Source: Bacteroidia bacterium (GTDB lineage: Bacteria; Bacteroidota; Bacteroidia; B-17B0; Aurantibacillaceae). Taken from it: 64,000 nt of DNA. Position numbers and translations under genes: made by a program. The notes under the pieces were generated by a model that searched no databases, was not told the DNA's origin, and worked only from the letters and a program-made list of their open reading frames with translations. Shown here one piece after another: positions 25,563 through 35,604 of the stretch. Positions within the stretch are counted from its first letter, which is position 1. Each line of letters opens with the position of its first letter. The stretch lies in assembly GCA_026003255.1 (NCBI GenBank), contig BPGX01000002.1:124001-188000 (forward strand). Direction: 5' to 3'.

Positions 25563-27044
25563 ATGAATATAGAACAGTTGTACCAAATTTTTCTTTCTTA
25601 TAATCAAAAAGTTTGTACAGATACTAGAAAAATTATACCGGATAGTATTTTCTTTGCCCTTAAAGGTCATAACTTTGATGGTAATCAATTTGCTTTACAA
25701 GCACTTCAAAACGGATGTGCCTTTGCAGTAATAGATAATCCCGAAATTGCCATTCAAAACGAAAAATGCATTCTCGTTGAAAATGTTTTAAAAACTCTAC
25801 AACAACTCGCTACTTACCATCGTCAGCATCTTAATATTCCCATTCTTGCTATTACCGGAAGTAATGGTAAAACAACTACCAAAGAACTTACAACCGCAGT
25901 ATTGTCTCAAAAATATAAAACACACAGTACTCCCGGTAACTTAAACAACCACATAGGTGTACCTCTCACTCTCTTACAAATGACAAAAGAACACGAGATT
26001 GCTGTGATAGAATTAGGGGCTAATCATCCGGGCGAGATTCAAGAACTCTGTGAAATTGTTCTTCCAAATTATGGAATCATTACCAGCATCGGAAAAGAAC
26101 ATTTAGAAGGTTTTGGAAATCTTATGAACGTGATGAAAACGAATGGAGAACTTTATAATTATCTGATTCGGCATAATGGAAAAATCTTTTTACAAATTGA
26201 TAACACAGATTTAATTAATACTCTTGGATTATTTAATATTAGTTATAAAGAAATTACTCATAATCAAGAAAAATACATCTTATATTCAACAAAACAATTT
26301 TTTGAAGAACAAATTGACATTCAACAAACCATACAAACCATTGTCCTAGGAGAATACATTGACGAACCTACAGATATTTTTGTTCATTTAAACTGGCAGA
26401 CATTTAATAGAGAAAAAGGTTATTCTCCCAATTATTCAATACGAACAAAATTATTAGCAAAACATAATTTTTTTAATGCTCTTGCTGCTGTGACAGCTGG
26501 AATTTATTTTGGTGTAAATGCTGAACAAATAAATGATGCTATCTCTAATTATATTCCAGATAAAAACCGCATGCAACTCGTACATACTTCAAAAAATAAT
26601 ATCGTGATTTTAGATGCTTACAATGCAAATCCTACCAGCATGATGGCTGCTTTAAATTTTTTCAAACAAAAAAACATTCTCAAAGTACAAAATGTTGCTG
26701 ACTCTTCTAATCCTACAACAACCCAAAACTCTAAATTTTCTTCCAATGAAAAAGTTTTGATATTAGGAGATATGTTTGAATTAGGTGAACACTCTGAAAA
26801 AGAACATATTGAAATTTTAAATTGGATTGTAGAAAACTTTAAAGAAGGAATGGTGTTTTTAATTGGTAAAGAATTTCAAAATGCAATTGGAAAGTTTTCC
26901 TGCCCAAACAATTGTCAGCATTATTTAAGCGCAGATGATTTTATTACAACTCTAAAACAAGGTAAAATATCTCTTTCTGATAAATTTATTCTCATCAAAG
27001 CATCCCGGGGTATGCAATTGGAAAAAATAGTATCTTACCTATAA
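25563..27044 (+). CDS. murF: UDP-N-acetylmuramoyl-tripeptide--D-alanyl-D-alanine ligase
   Basis: MurF adds the D-Ala-D-Ala dipeptide to the peptidoglycan precursor in the cytoplasm, the last soluble step. This protein has 493 residues. The N-terminal Mur ligase domain has VCTDTRKI and DSIFFALKGHNFDGN; the central domain has the ATP loop AITGSNGKTTTKE (residues 98-110), GNLNNHIGVPLTLL and ELGANHPGEI; the C-terminal domain has LDAYNANPTSMMAAL and ILGDMFELGEHSEKEH. All are standard for MurF. The next gene begins on the base after the stop codon. Confidence 0.95.
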   Translation: MNIEQLYQIFLSYNQKVCTDTRKIIPDSIFFALKGHNFDGNQFALQALQNGCAFAVIDNPEIAIQNEKCILVENVLKTLQQLATYHRQHLNIPILAITGSNGKTTTKELTTAVLSQKYKTHSTPGNLNNHIGVPLTLLQMTKEHEIAVIELGANHPGEIQELCEIVLPNYGIITSIGKEHLEGFGNLMNVMKTNGELYNYLIRHNGKIFLQIDNTDLINTLGLFNISYKEITHNQEKYILYSTKQFFEEQIDIQQTIQTIVLGEYIDEPTDIFVHLNWQTFNREKGYSPNYSIRTKLLAKHNFFNALAAVTAGIYFGVNAEQINDAISNYIPDKNRMQLVHTSKNNIVILDAYNANPTSMMAALNFFKQKNILKVQNVADSSNPTTTQNSKFSSNEKVLILGDMFELGEHSEKEHIEILNWIVENFKEGMVFLIGKEFQNAIGKFSCPNNCQHYLSADDFITTLKQGKISLSDKFILIKASRGMQLEKIVSYL

Positions 27045-27806
27045 ATGTTTATTATGATAGCCACTATTTTTCATAAAGGAGAAACTTATAAAGTAGATTT
27101 ATCGCATCCAATGCCTATATCGATTCCCATTCAACATAATAACGGAGTTAGAGCTTGGTATGTTGATTTTCCCAAAATTGAACCAGTAAAAATGGGTAAT
27201 TGGGTTGGTGAAGTTAAACAAGGTGGAAGCGTAAACTTTAAAGATATTTATTTTAATCCCCACGGGCATTGCACACATACAGAGTGTGTTGGGCACATTA
27301 CTCCAGAGGATATTTCTATTTTTCAAACGCTTCGGAATTACTTTTTTAAGAGTAAACTTATCTCTGTTTTACCCGAATATTTAGAAAATGGAGATAAAGT
27401 AATTACTCAACAATCTCTATTGCCTCATCTTAATGAAGATACATCCATTGACGCATTAATTATCCGAACCATTCCCAATGATGAAAGTAAATTTGTAGCC
27501 AATTATTCTAACACTAACCCAATTTACTTGACAAAATATGCTGTTGAATATATTGTTCAGAAAAATGTACAACATTTAATTCTTGATTTACCAAGTATAG
27601 ACAAAGAAAAAGATGACGGACAATTAATTGGACATAAAACATTCTGGAATTATCCAGTGGAAAAATTTTCTTTAAAAACAATTACCGAATTGGCATTTAT
27701 TCCCAATTCGATTTTAGATGATTGGTACTTTCTCAATCTCCAAATTGCTCCTCTTCATAACGACGCCACACCTTCTAATCCGGTTTTATATCGCCTTGTA
27801 AAATAA
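27045..27806 (+). CDS. Cyclase family protein (KynB-like metal-dependent hydrolase fold)
   Basis: 253 residues. It belongs to the cyclase/arylformamidase family. The metal motif reads PHGHCTHTECVGHI (about residues 73-86) in place of the usual HxGTHxDxPxH, so the first ligands are altered but the His-rich layout is kept. A second motif region includes LDLPSIDKEKDDGQLIGHKTFW, with candidate acidic and His ligands. The substrate is unknown; no tryptophan-breakdown genes are nearby. The start at 27045 follows the murF stop with no gap; an in-frame ATG at 27054 is an alternative. Confidence 0.8.
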   Translation: MFIMIATIFHKGETYKVDLSHPMPISIPIQHNNGVRAWYVDFPKIEPVKMGNWVGEVKQGGSVNFKDIYFNPHGHCTHTECVGHITPEDISIFQTLRNYFFKSKLISVLPEYLENGDKVITQQSLLPHLNEDTSIDALIIRTIPNDESKFVANYSNTNPIYLTKYAVEYIVQKNVQHLILDLPSIDKEKDDGQLIGHKTFWNYPVEKFSLKTITELAFIPNSILDDWYFLNLQIAPLHNDATPSNPVLYRLVK

Positions 27807-27811
27807 TCACT

Positions 27812-28399
27812 ATGAAAGATTTTTGGAACGAACGATTTGCAGATAAAGATTACATTTATGGAACTCGTCCTAATGAATTCTTAAAACAAGAATTACTCAA
27901 ACTTTCCCTGGGAAAAATTTTATTTCCGGCAGAAGGAGAAGGTAGAAATGCAGTATTTGCGGCTCAAGTCGGTTGGGAAGTATATTGCTACGATTTTTCT
28001 GAAAATGGCAAACAAAAAGCAGTTCTATTAGCAGAAAAGAACAAGGTCAAAATTCATTACGACATTTTCGACCATAACAGTGCGATTTATCCCTTTGATT
28101 TTTTTGATGCAGTATCTTTAATTTATGCACACACAAAAGAACATTCTCTATTGCATCAAAAAGCATTAAATTGGCTAAAATCGGGTGGCACTTTGATTTT
28201 AGAAGCATTTTCAAAGGAACAGTTAAATTACAATAGCGGTGGCCCAAAAGACCCGGGAATGCTTTATTCGGTTGATGAACTTAATAGTGATTTTTCTAAT
28301 TGTCATGAAAAAAGAATCTGGCAAGAAGAAATAGAATTATCAGAAGGCAATTATCACCAGGGACGAGCGTCAGTCATTCGTGCAATTATTAAGAAATAA
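27812..28399 (+). CDS. Class I SAM-dependent methyltransferase (TehB/thiopurine-like)
   Basis: 195 residues. The start WNERFADKDYIYGTRPNEFL and the SAM loop FPAEGEGRNAVFAAQVGWEVYCYDFSENG (motif E/DxGxGRN, residues 41-69) match small methyltransferases of the tellurite-resistance TehB or thiopurine type. LIYAHTKEHSLLHQKALNWLKSGGTLILEAF is the usual post-I/II strand region. The substrate is not known. It lies 5 nt after the cyclase gene, at the end of the murF unit, and converges on the sigma-factor gene with a shared hairpin between them. Confidence 0.85.
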   Translation: MKDFWNERFADKDYIYGTRPNEFLKQELLKLSLGKILFPAEGEGRNAVFAAQVGWEVYCYDFSENGKQKAVLLAEKNKVKIHYDIFDHNSAIYPFDFFDAVSLIYAHTKEHSLLHQKALNWLKSGGTLILEAFSKEQLNYNSGGPKDPGMLYSVDELNSDFSNCHEKRIWQEEIELSEGNYHQGRASVIRAIIKK

Positions 28400-28401
28400 A
28401 A

Positions 28402-28425
28402 AAGCCCTTCTTTTCAGAAGGGCTT
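28402..28425 (-). terminator. Strong hairpin terminator between convergent genes
   Basis: A perfect 10-bp stem (AAGCCCTTCT at 28402-28411 and AGAAGGGCTT at 28416-28425) with a 4-nt loop. On the minus strand it is followed by TTTTTATTTC, so it is a classical U-tract terminator for the sigma-factor gene. On the plus strand the A-rich tail makes it a weak terminator for the methyltransferase gene. Confidence 0.85.
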
Positions 28426-28447
28426 AAAATAATTTGAGTATTAAAAA

Positions 28448-29314
28448 TTAAATTCCGAGATAAGGTAATAATAATTTACTTCTCGAACTATGTCTTAAAC
28501 GACGAATGGCTTTTTCTTTGATTTGCCGTACTCTTTCACGAGTAAGGTTAAATTTATCACCAATTTCTTCAAGTGTTAATGGATGTGCAACGCCAATACC
28601 ATAGAATAATTTAATAACATCCCTTTCTCTTTCTGTAAGCGTAGATAAGGCGCGTTCCACTTCTTTTTCTAATGACTCTTTCATTAAAGCAGCATCAGCA
28701 CTGGGAGAATCGCTATTGGGAAGTACTTCAACAAGAGTACTTTCTTCACCAGCAATGAGAGGGGCGTCAATGCTTACATGTTTACCACTTACTCTCAAAG
28801 TGTCTGCTACTTTTTCGATAGGAATGTCCGTTGCTTCAGCTAATTCTTCTGTGCTTGGTTCCCTTTCATGTTCTTGTTCTAATTTAGAATAGGCCTTGTT
28901 GATTTTATTCAGAGAGCCCACTTGATTAAGTGGTAAACGAACAATACGAGATTGTTCTGCTAATGCTTGTAAAATGGATTGACGAATCCACCAAACCGCA
29001 TAAGAAATAAATTTAAACCCTCTCGTTTCATCAAAACGACGTGCTGCCTTGATTAGCCCTAAGTTCCCTTCATTAATAAGGTCGGGTAAGCTCAATCCCT
29101 GATTCTGGTATTGTTTAGCTACAGATACCACAAAACGCAGGTTGGCACGAGTTAATTTTTCTAATGCTTCTTCATCTCCTTCTTTAATTCTTTTGGCTAA
29201 TTGCACTTCTTCTTCTGCTGTAATGAGTTCTTCTTTGCCAATTTCCTGTAAATACTTATCTAAGGAGGCGCTTTCGCGGTTAGTAATAGATTTAGTAATT
29301 TTCAGTTGTCTCAT
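28448..29314 (-). CDS. rpoD: Housekeeping sigma factor (sigma-70 group 1/2, SigA/RpoD type)
   Basis: This 288-residue protein is the Bacteroidota-style primary sigma factor without region 1.1. It has region 1.2 ([16 protein letters not shown]), region 2 with [37 protein letters not shown] (core binding, -7/-10 melting and recognition), region 3 and region 4 with [29 protein letters not shown]. This protein is expected to read the TTG/TAnnTTTG promoters found across the window. It lies 133 nt after fabH, ends at a strong terminator, and no clear promoter was found before it. Confidence 0.95.
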   Translation of the reverse strand: MRQLKITKSITNRESASLDKYLQEIGKEELITAEEEVQLAKRIKEGDEEALEKLTRANLRFVVSVAKQYQNQGLSLPDLINEGNLGLIKAARRFDETRGFKFISYAVWWIRQSILQALAEQSRIVRLPLNQVGSLNKINKAYSKLEQEHEREPSTEELAEATDIPIEKVADTLRVSGKHVSIDAPLIAGEESTLVEVLPNSDSPSADAALMKESLEKEVERALSTLTERERDVIKLFYGIGVAHPLTLEEIGDKFNLTRERVRQIKEKAIRRLRHSSRSKLLLPYLGI

Positions 29315-29447
29315 ATTTTATGGTTTTATTGGTTTCCATCCAGAATATAACGAACAAGTATTGAAAATGTTACATAAAAAATGATTTTTTTTCGCTTTTT
29401 CTTTAAAAATATAGGACAAAAGGGTTATAAAGCCCTATAATTTTAAC

Positions 29448-30443
29448 TTACTTATCCCCATCATAACCCCATTTCAACCACATAGCCCCCCAGGTGAAAC
29501 CACCACCAAATGTGGATAATACCAAATTATCGCCCTTTTTCAGACGATGTTCGTATTCCCATAGAAGCAAAGGTAAGGTTCCGGCAGTAGTATTTCCGTA
29601 CCGTTCAATATTCATCATTATTTTTTCTGGGGGTAAGCCCATTCTTTGGGCGGTAGCATCTATTATCCGCTTATTAGCTTGATGAGGGACTAACCAGGCG
29701 ATATCTTCGGACTTCAATTGGTTTCTTTCCATTATTTGAGCTGAAACTTCTGCCATACCATAAACAGCTTGTTTAAAGACAGGTTGTCCTTCTTGATATA
29801 CATAATGTAATCGTTGTTGTACAGTATCAACAGAAGTGGGCAGGGCAGATCCTCCTGCTTTCATGTGCAAATGTTTACATCCATTTCCATCAGAATAAAA
29901 AATAAAATCTTTCACGCCAATATCTTCAGTGGTAGGTTCTACTAATACAGCGCCTGCCCCATCACCAAAGATAATACAGGTTGTTCGGTCGGTATAGTCA
30001 ATAATACGGCTCATCATATCCGAGCCCACCACTACCGCTTTTTTGTATCTTCCGGTTTGAACAAACTGTGCAGCTGTGCCAAGAGCAAATAAGAAACCTG
30101 AACAGGCCGCTTCAATGTCATATCCCCATGCATTTTTAGCGCCAATTTTAGCGGCTATAATATTTGCTGTTGCTGGAAATACGTGGTCAGGCGTTACAGT
30201 AGCACAAATTAGCATATCAATTTCGGAGGGGTTTATTCCTCTTTTTTCACAAAGTAATTTTACCGCTTCTACTGCCATATCTGAATTGGCTTTATTGGGG
30301 TCTGTTTCAATTCTACGCTCTTGAATACCTGTTCTGGTAAGAATCCATTCATTGGTGGTTTCTACCATTTTTTCAAGATCAAAGTTGGTAAGTTTTGTTT
30401 CAGGAACGTATCCAGCTACAGCAGAAATAACGGCGTTATACAT
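29448..30443 (-). CDS. fabH: 3-oxoacyl-ACP synthase III (FabH)
   Basis: FabH starts fatty-acid synthesis by condensing acetyl-CoA with malonyl-ACP. The catalytic triad is visible in this 331-residue protein: Cys in DIEAACSGFLFAL (about residue 111), His in WLVPHQANKRIID (about 256) and Asn in RYGNTTAGTLPLLL (about 286). GDGAGAVLVEP near residue 160 is also standard. It follows plsX after 63 nt on the same strand, the classic plsX-fabH arrangement. Confidence 0.96.
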   Translation of the reverse strand: MYNAVISAVAGYVPETKLTNFDLEKMVETTNEWILTRTGIQERRIETDPNKANSDMAVEAVKLLCEKRGINPSEIDMLICATVTPDHVFPATANIIAAKIGAKNAWGYDIEAACSGFLFALGTAAQFVQTGRYKKAVVVGSDMMSRIIDYTDRTTCIIFGDGAGAVLVEPTTEDIGVKDFIFYSDGNGCKHLHMKAGGSALPTSVDTVQQRLHYVYQEGQPVFKQAVYGMAEVSAQIMERNQLKSEDIAWLVPHQANKRIIDATAQRMGLPPEKIMMNIERYGNTTAGTLPLLLWEYEHRLKKGDNLVLSTFGGGFTWGAMWLKWGYDGDK

Positions 30444-30506
30444 ATTGTTTAATTAGTGGTTTATAGAATTTGACAAGTATTTTCAAACACACTTTTCAGA
30501 TGTTAA

Positions 30507-31448
30507 TTAATTATTATTCAATGCTTTTTTAATTTTTTCGACCAGATTCTGCTTAATCATGTTTTTGGCCTGAAATATCATATTATGAAAAGCCAATGGC
30601 GATGAAATACCATGTCCTATTATCACATTCCCATTTACTCCCAAAACGGGTGTTCCACCATAAAGTTCGTAATTAAACTGATTAAAATATTCATCCGAAA
30701 TTTTTCTTTTTAACAAAAGACCATAAAAGGCCTCGGCCATTTTAAGCATCACATTTCCGGTAAAACCATCGGTTACAATAACATCTGCTCTGTCTGAAAA
30801 AATATGACGACCTTCTACATTCCCCACAAAATGAAAATCAGAACTATCTTTCATCAATTTATAAGCAGCTTGCACTACTAAATTTCCTTTTTCACTTTCT
30901 TCACCAATATTTAATAATGCCACTCTTGGTTTTTCAATATGCAACATTTCTTTAGCATAAATGTTTCCAAGAATACCAAATTGATATAACACATCCGGTC
31001 TGGTATCTACATTTGTTCCTACATCTAATAGAAAATTCAACTTGCCGTTTGGTTTGGGAAGAATGGTTCCAATAGTTGGACGCATTATACCCGGTATAGG
31101 CTTTAAAGTGAGCATGCTTCCGGCGAGCATTGCACCACTATTACCGGCACTTAAAAAAGCGTCTATCTCGTTTTCCTTTAATAGCTTAAATCCTAAATGG
31201 ATAGAACTATTGGGCTTTTTCATGTATGCTTTGGCAGGATGTTCGCCCATTTTAATTTCTTCGGTAGTATGTACAAATTCCAAATGATGAGCATAAGGTG
31301 ACTTTTTAAAGTATTGTTTTGCAATATGTTGGTCACCAATAAGTACCACTTTAGTAGAATAATGAAGTTGTGGCAAAGCCATTTCAATGCCTTTCAAACA
31401 ATTTTCAGGGGCATAATCACCACCAAATATATCAATACCTATTCTCAT
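30507..31448 (-). CDS. plsX: Phosphate acyltransferase PlsX
   Basis: PlsX makes acyl-phosphate from acyl-ACP for phospholipid synthesis. I chose the ATG at 31448 (313 residues), because MRIGIDIFGGDYAPENC is the family start (GGDxxP); the ORF upstream to 31532 has no similarity. Other family motifs are EHPAKAYMKKPNSS, GAMLAGSMLTL (with the SAGNSGA loop) and SDVIVTDGFTGN-type VIVTDGFTGNVMLK. fabH follows. The rpmF gene (ribosomal L32), often present before plsX, is absent here; a divergent T9SS protein starts 121 nt away. Confidence 0.95.
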   Translation of the reverse strand: MRIGIDIFGGDYAPENCLKGIEMALPQLHYSTKVVLIGDQHIAKQYFKKSPYAHHLEFVHTTEEIKMGEHPAKAYMKKPNSSIHLGFKLLKENEIDAFLSAGNSGAMLAGSMLTLKPIPGIMRPTIGTILPKPNGKLNFLLDVGTNVDTRPDVLYQFGILGNIYAKEMLHIEKPRVALLNIGEESEKGNLVVQAAYKLMKDSSDFHFVGNVEGRHIFSDRADVIVTDGFTGNVMLKMAEAFYGLLLKRKISDEYFNQFNYELYGGTPVLGVNGNVIIGHGISSPLAFHNMIFQAKNMIKQNLVEKIKKALNNN

Positions 31449-31536
31449 TAAAAAATAGTTGGGGACAATTATACAAATTTTAATCCTATTAAATTCCTGA
31501 ACATTCGAGATGATTTTTAATTCTATTTTCAACTAA

Positions 31537-31544
31537 TAATTTTG
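31537..31544 (+). promoter_or_regulatory. Bacteroidota -7 promoter element TAATTTTG
   Basis: Exact TAnnTTTG match, 24 nt before the GTG start at 31569, in the divergent region with plsX. Confidence 0.5.
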
Positions 31545-31568
31545 TATATTTAACAACAAAAAATAAAT

Positions 31569-34500
31569 GTGAAAAGTTTACGGTGGTGCTTCATAATAGT
31601 TTTACTTTTTTCAAAATTATTTTCACAAAAAGTAATTAGACCACAAGTTTTAAATCACTTAAAATTTACGGAGAATAAAGGACAATGGAATGAAAACGTC
31701 TTATTTCGTGCTACATTAGATGGTGGTGTTTTACTTATAGAAAAAGATAAAATAACGTTCAATTTTTACGACAAAAAAAAATTCAGAAGTTTTCATGAAG
31801 GTGGTGCCAGAAAAGCAGAAGATTTGAAGTTCAAGGGACATGCCTTTCAAGTGAATTTTTTAAATGCACAAAAAAGCATTTCAGTTAAAAAGTTTAATGA
31901 AGGAAAAGATTATGAAAATTTCTTCATTGGTAATGATCCAAAAAAATGGGCATCTTTCGTGAAAAATTATCAGCATGTTATTGTAGAAAATATTTATGCA
32001 AATATAGATTATGAAGTATTTACATCGATTAATGGTATTAAATATAATTTTATTATTCATAAAGGAGGGCAAGCGGAGAATATTCAAATGGAATACAAAG
32101 GTGTAGATGCTATTAAAATTAAAAATAAGAAATTACACATTCAACTTGCATTTACTGAATTAATAGAAGAAAAACCTTATGCCTACCAAAACATCAATGG
32201 TACTATTGTTGAAGTCCCTTGCGAATTTAGATTAAAGAACAACATTGTTCAATTTAATTTCCCAAAAGGATATAATAAAGAATATGATTTGGTGATTGAT
32301 CCTACGCTCATTTTTGCGGCACAAAGCGGTTCTACTGCCGATAATTTTGGAATGACTGCTACGTATGATATGAATGGAAATCTAATCAGTGGTGGTACTG
32401 TTTTTGGACCCGGTTATCCCACTACCCTCGGGGCTTACGATATTACATACAATGGTACCACTCCCGGTGCCAATACCGAAATAGATGTTGTAATTACTAA
32501 ATACAACAATAATGGAACGAATTTATTGGCGTCTACTTACTTTGGCGGAAGTTATAGTGAAATTGTAACGAGCTTAATAGTAGATGAAAACGATAACATT
32601 TACTTTTATGGTGCTACTGGTTCTTCTGATTTACCAATGCTTTCAAACTCATGGGACAACACATTTAATGGCGGACAACCATTAACATTTGTTTTTAATG
32701 GAACTAGTTTTGTAAACGGAACAGATATTTACATTGCAAAAATGAATAGCACTTTAAGCACTTTATTAGGCGTTACCTATATCGGTGGTAGTGCTAATGA
32801 TGGCGTGAATCATACCAATGTCATTACGACTTATACTTCAGGTTATGGTCCTGTTACAGAATATCCTCCGGATTCTTTGATGTATAATTATGGAGATCAG
32901 TTCAGAGGAGAAATTCAACTGGACAAAAACAACAATGTTTATATTTATAGTTCTACCCGTTCTTCTGACTTTCCAACAACACCCAATGCATTTGATAATA
33001 CATTAGGTGGAAAGCAAGATGCTGTTCTTTGCGTCTTTAATACCAACTTAAGCAACTTAATTTACAGCACTTTCATTGGTGGTTCCAACAATGATTGTGG
33101 CAATTCATTAGAAGTTACTGATTCATTATTTGTTTATGCAACAGGTGGAACTACCAGCAATGATTTTCCGGTGACTCCGGGCGCTTATTCAACAACTTAT
33201 AATGGTGGAAAAGCAGATGGATATGTCATAAAAATTGACCCTTTTTCAGGTAATCTCTTAAGAAGTACTTATATTGGAACAAACAATTACGATCAATCCT
33301 TTTTTGTAAGAAGAGATCCGCAAAACAGAATTTATTTATATGGACAATCTTTGGGGAATATGCCCGTAATAGGCAGTGTTTACAATAATCCTGGCAGACA
33401 TCAATTTATTGCTGTTTTAGACCAACAATTAAATAGTTTATTATTGAGTACTGTTTTTGGAAGTTCTTTAACTAAAACAGACATTTCTCCTTCTGCTTTT
33501 GCTATTGACGGTTGTGGTTATATTTATTTATCTGGATGGGGCGGCCATATAATTTTCTTACAACCTACCGGTGGAATGCCCTTATCAAATGCTATCCAAT
33601 CTACGACTGATGGTTATAATTTTTACTTAATGGCGTTTAAACCTAATCTTTCAGCACTCATTTTTGGATCCTATTTTGGCGGACCTATTAGTCATGAACA
33701 TGTTGATGGTGGCACATCCCGTTTTGACAAATGCGGAAACATTTATCAATCCGTTTGCGCAGGATGTGGTGGAAATCAAGATTTCCCTGTAACACCGGGT
33801 GCATGGCCCGGAACTCCCGGAAATCCTAATCATTCCGGAAATTGTAATAATGGTGTTTTCAAAATTGATTTTCAAAACCCTACTGCTACAAGTACTGCCA
33901 CGAACGGATGCGCCCCCCTTACCATTCAATTTTTTAATCAATGCGTTAATACCTTTCAATACCAATGGAACCTGGGCAATGGTGTTATTACCAGCACATC
34001 ACTGAATCCTATTGTAACTTATACGAACCCCGGAACATATACAGTTTCTATAACCATTAATGATAGTGTTTTTTGTAAAACCAAAGACAGTGTTGCTTTT
34101 ATTGTTCAGGCCTACCCGCCTATTTCTGCTTCTATTAATTATACCACAACTTGCAGCGATACGGTGTTATTTAATGCGAACTACACAACTTCTGCCAGTT
34201 TACAATCTCTGCAATGGTATTTCCCACCTTCTACATTTACCAGCAATGTTGTAAGTCCTGTATTTACAAGTACTACAGCGGGCACTTACACAGCTATTTT
34301 AGTAGTAAAAAATAATTACGGTTGCAAGGATAGTGTCTCTCAAGTTTTTACGATTAATCCATTTGTTCCGCTTGTCTCTTCATTGGATACAATTTGTAAC
34401 GGACAATCTGTTTTACTTAACGCCAGTGGCGGTGATACTTATCAATGGACTCCTACCGTTGATTTGTCAAATCCTAATTCTAATAATCCAGTGGCTTCTC

Positions 34501-35600
34501 CGTCTGTATCAACTATTTACTCCGTTACAATTACAAACAATTCCTATTCACCTCCTTGTTCTAAAACATTAACGACACAGATTGTCGTAAATCCTACACC
34601 CATTGCTGATTTTACATACACTACCAATCCTTGTGGCGGCAATGTATATTTTACCAATCAATCCAGCAGTGATGCTACACAATATCAATGGAATTTTGGA
34701 GATGGTCAAACATCTGCTTTACAAAATCCAGTAGTATTTTATTCTAATGGTGGCACATACAATGTATTGCTTATTGCGTCTAATATTTATGGCTGCGTGG
34801 ATTCTGTTGTAAAACTCGTTAATGTTTCTCAACCTGTACCAGTAAGCGTTAATACAAGTACAACTATTTGTTTGGGCAGTTCATATACACTTAATGCCAG
34901 CGGTGGATTTGCATATATATGGTCACCATCCAGCAGTTTGAATAGTTATACTATTCCTAATCCTGTCGCAACGCCTACTACTTCTACAACTTATACAGTA
35001 GACATTTTTACAACAAATTCAAATGGAGATACTTGTATATATTCTTTATTCACAAGCGTCAATGTATCCACTTTATCTGCAAGCACTATCAATGCTATTG
35101 CAATTCCTGACACAATTTTATTAGGTCAAACAGCACAATTAGTCCTCCTTGCACCTTCGGGTAATTCGGTTATCTGGTATCCAGCCAATATTGTGATACC
35201 GAATAATCAATATACGGTTACGACAACACCTTCTCAAAGCACTACCTATACAGTTACTGTAAATGATGGGATTTGTAGTAGAACAGCTACAGTGGTCATT
35301 GTGGTCATTGATAATGAATGTAAAGAAAGCGATGTGTTTGTTCCTAACACCTTTACTCCCAATGGAGATGGAAACAATGATGTTTTATATGTTAGAGGAT
35401 ATTTAATCAATGAATTGTATTTTGCGGTTTATAATCGTTGGGGTGAGTTGGTATTTGAAACGACTGATAAAAACAAAGGTTGGGATGGTGTATACAAAGG
35501 AAGGGCTGCTGATGTTGGTGTATTCGGTTATTATCTAAGGGCTAAATGTCCAAATGGTAAAGAAATTTTCAAAAAAGGGAATGTTACACTGATTAGATAA
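31569..35600 (+). CDS. Large surface protein with SBBP-type propeller, PKD domains and T9SS type B tail
   Basis: 1343 residues, GTG start (the ATG two bases earlier runs straight into a stop). A signal peptide (VKSLRWCFIIVLLFSKLFSQ) is followed by an FTENKGQWNENVLFRA domain, then SBBP-like beta-propeller repeats with recurring YSTFIGGSNNDCGNS and SSDFPTTPNAFDN text at about residues 240-760. PKD domains follow (YQWNLGNGVITS, PGTYTVSI and YQWNFGDGQTS, GGTYNVLL). The last 95 residues (VPNTFTPNGDGNND, YNRWGELVFE, GWDGVYKGR) are a gliding-motility-associated type B sorting domain. No PorP/SprF gene follows it, unlike the adhesin at 15.9 kb. The role is unknown; such proteins are usually adhesins or surface scaffolds. 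Confidence 0.9.
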   Translation: MKSLRWCFIIVLLFSKLFSQKVIRPQVLNHLKFTENKGQWNENVLFRATLDGGVLLIEKDKITFNFYDKKKFRSFHEGGARKAEDLKFKGHAFQVNFLNAQKSISVKKFNEGKDYENFFIGNDPKKWASFVKNYQHVIVENIYANIDYEVFTSINGIKYNFIIHKGGQAENIQMEYKGVDAIKIKNKKLHIQLAFTELIEEKPYAYQNINGTIVEVPCEFRLKNNIVQFNFPKGYNKEYDLVIDPTLIFAAQSGSTADNFGMTATYDMNGNLISGGTVFGPGYPTTLGAYDITYNGTTPGANTEIDVVITKYNNNGTNLLASTYFGGSYSEIVTSLIVDENDNIYFYGATGSSDLPMLSNSWDNTFNGGQPLTFVFNGTSFVNGTDIYIAKMNSTLSTLLGVTYIGGSANDGVNHTNVITTYTSGYGPVTEYPPDSLMYNYGDQFRGEIQLDKNNNVYIYSSTRSSDFPTTPNAFDNTLGGKQDAVLCVFNTNLSNLIYSTFIGGSNNDCGNSLEVTDSLFVYATGGTTSNDFPVTPGAYSTTYNGGKADGYVIKIDPFSGNLLRSTYIGTNNYDQSFFVRRDPQNRIYLYGQSLGNMPVIGSVYNNPGRHQFIAVLDQQLNSLLLSTVFGSSLTKTDISPSAFAIDGCGYIYLSGWGGHIIFLQPTGGMPLSNAIQSTTDGYNFYLMAFKPNLSALIFGSYFGGPISHEHVDGGTSRFDKCGNIYQSVCAGCGGNQDFPVTPGAWPGTPGNPNHSGNCNNGVFKIDFQNPTATSTATNGCAPLTIQFFNQCVNTFQYQWNLGNGVITSTSLNPIVTYTNPGTYTVSITINDSVFCKTKDSVAFIVQAYPPISASINYTTTCSDTVLFNANYTTSASLQSLQWYFPPSTFTSNVVSPVFTSTTAGTYTAILVVKNNYGCKDSVSQVFTINPFVPLVSSLDTICNGQSVLLNASGGDTYQWTPTVDLSNPNSNNPVASPSVSTIYSVTITNNSYSPPCSKTLTTQIVVNPTPIADFTYTTNPCGGNVYFTNQSSSDATQYQWNFGDGQTSALQNPVVFYSNGGTYNVLLIASNIYGCVDSVVKLVNVSQPVPVSVNTSTTICLGSSYTLNASGGFAYIWSPSSSLNSYTIPNPVATPTTSTTYTVDIFTTNSNGDTCIYSLFTSVNVSTLSASTINAIAIPDTILLGQTAQLVLLAPSGNSVIWYPANIVIPNNQYTVTTTPSQSTTYTVTVNDGICSRTATVVIVVIDNECKESDVFVPNTFTPNGDGNNDVLYVRGYLINELYFAVYNRWGELVFETTDKNKGWDGVYKGRAADVGVFGYYLRAKCPNGKEIFKKGNVTLIR

Positions 35601-35604
35601 TATT

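Noticed and set aside
31449..31532. N-terminal extension of plsX to 31532
   Set aside because: The 28 extra residues have no similarity to PlsX, whose family start (GIDIFGGDYAP) follows the ATG at 31448.
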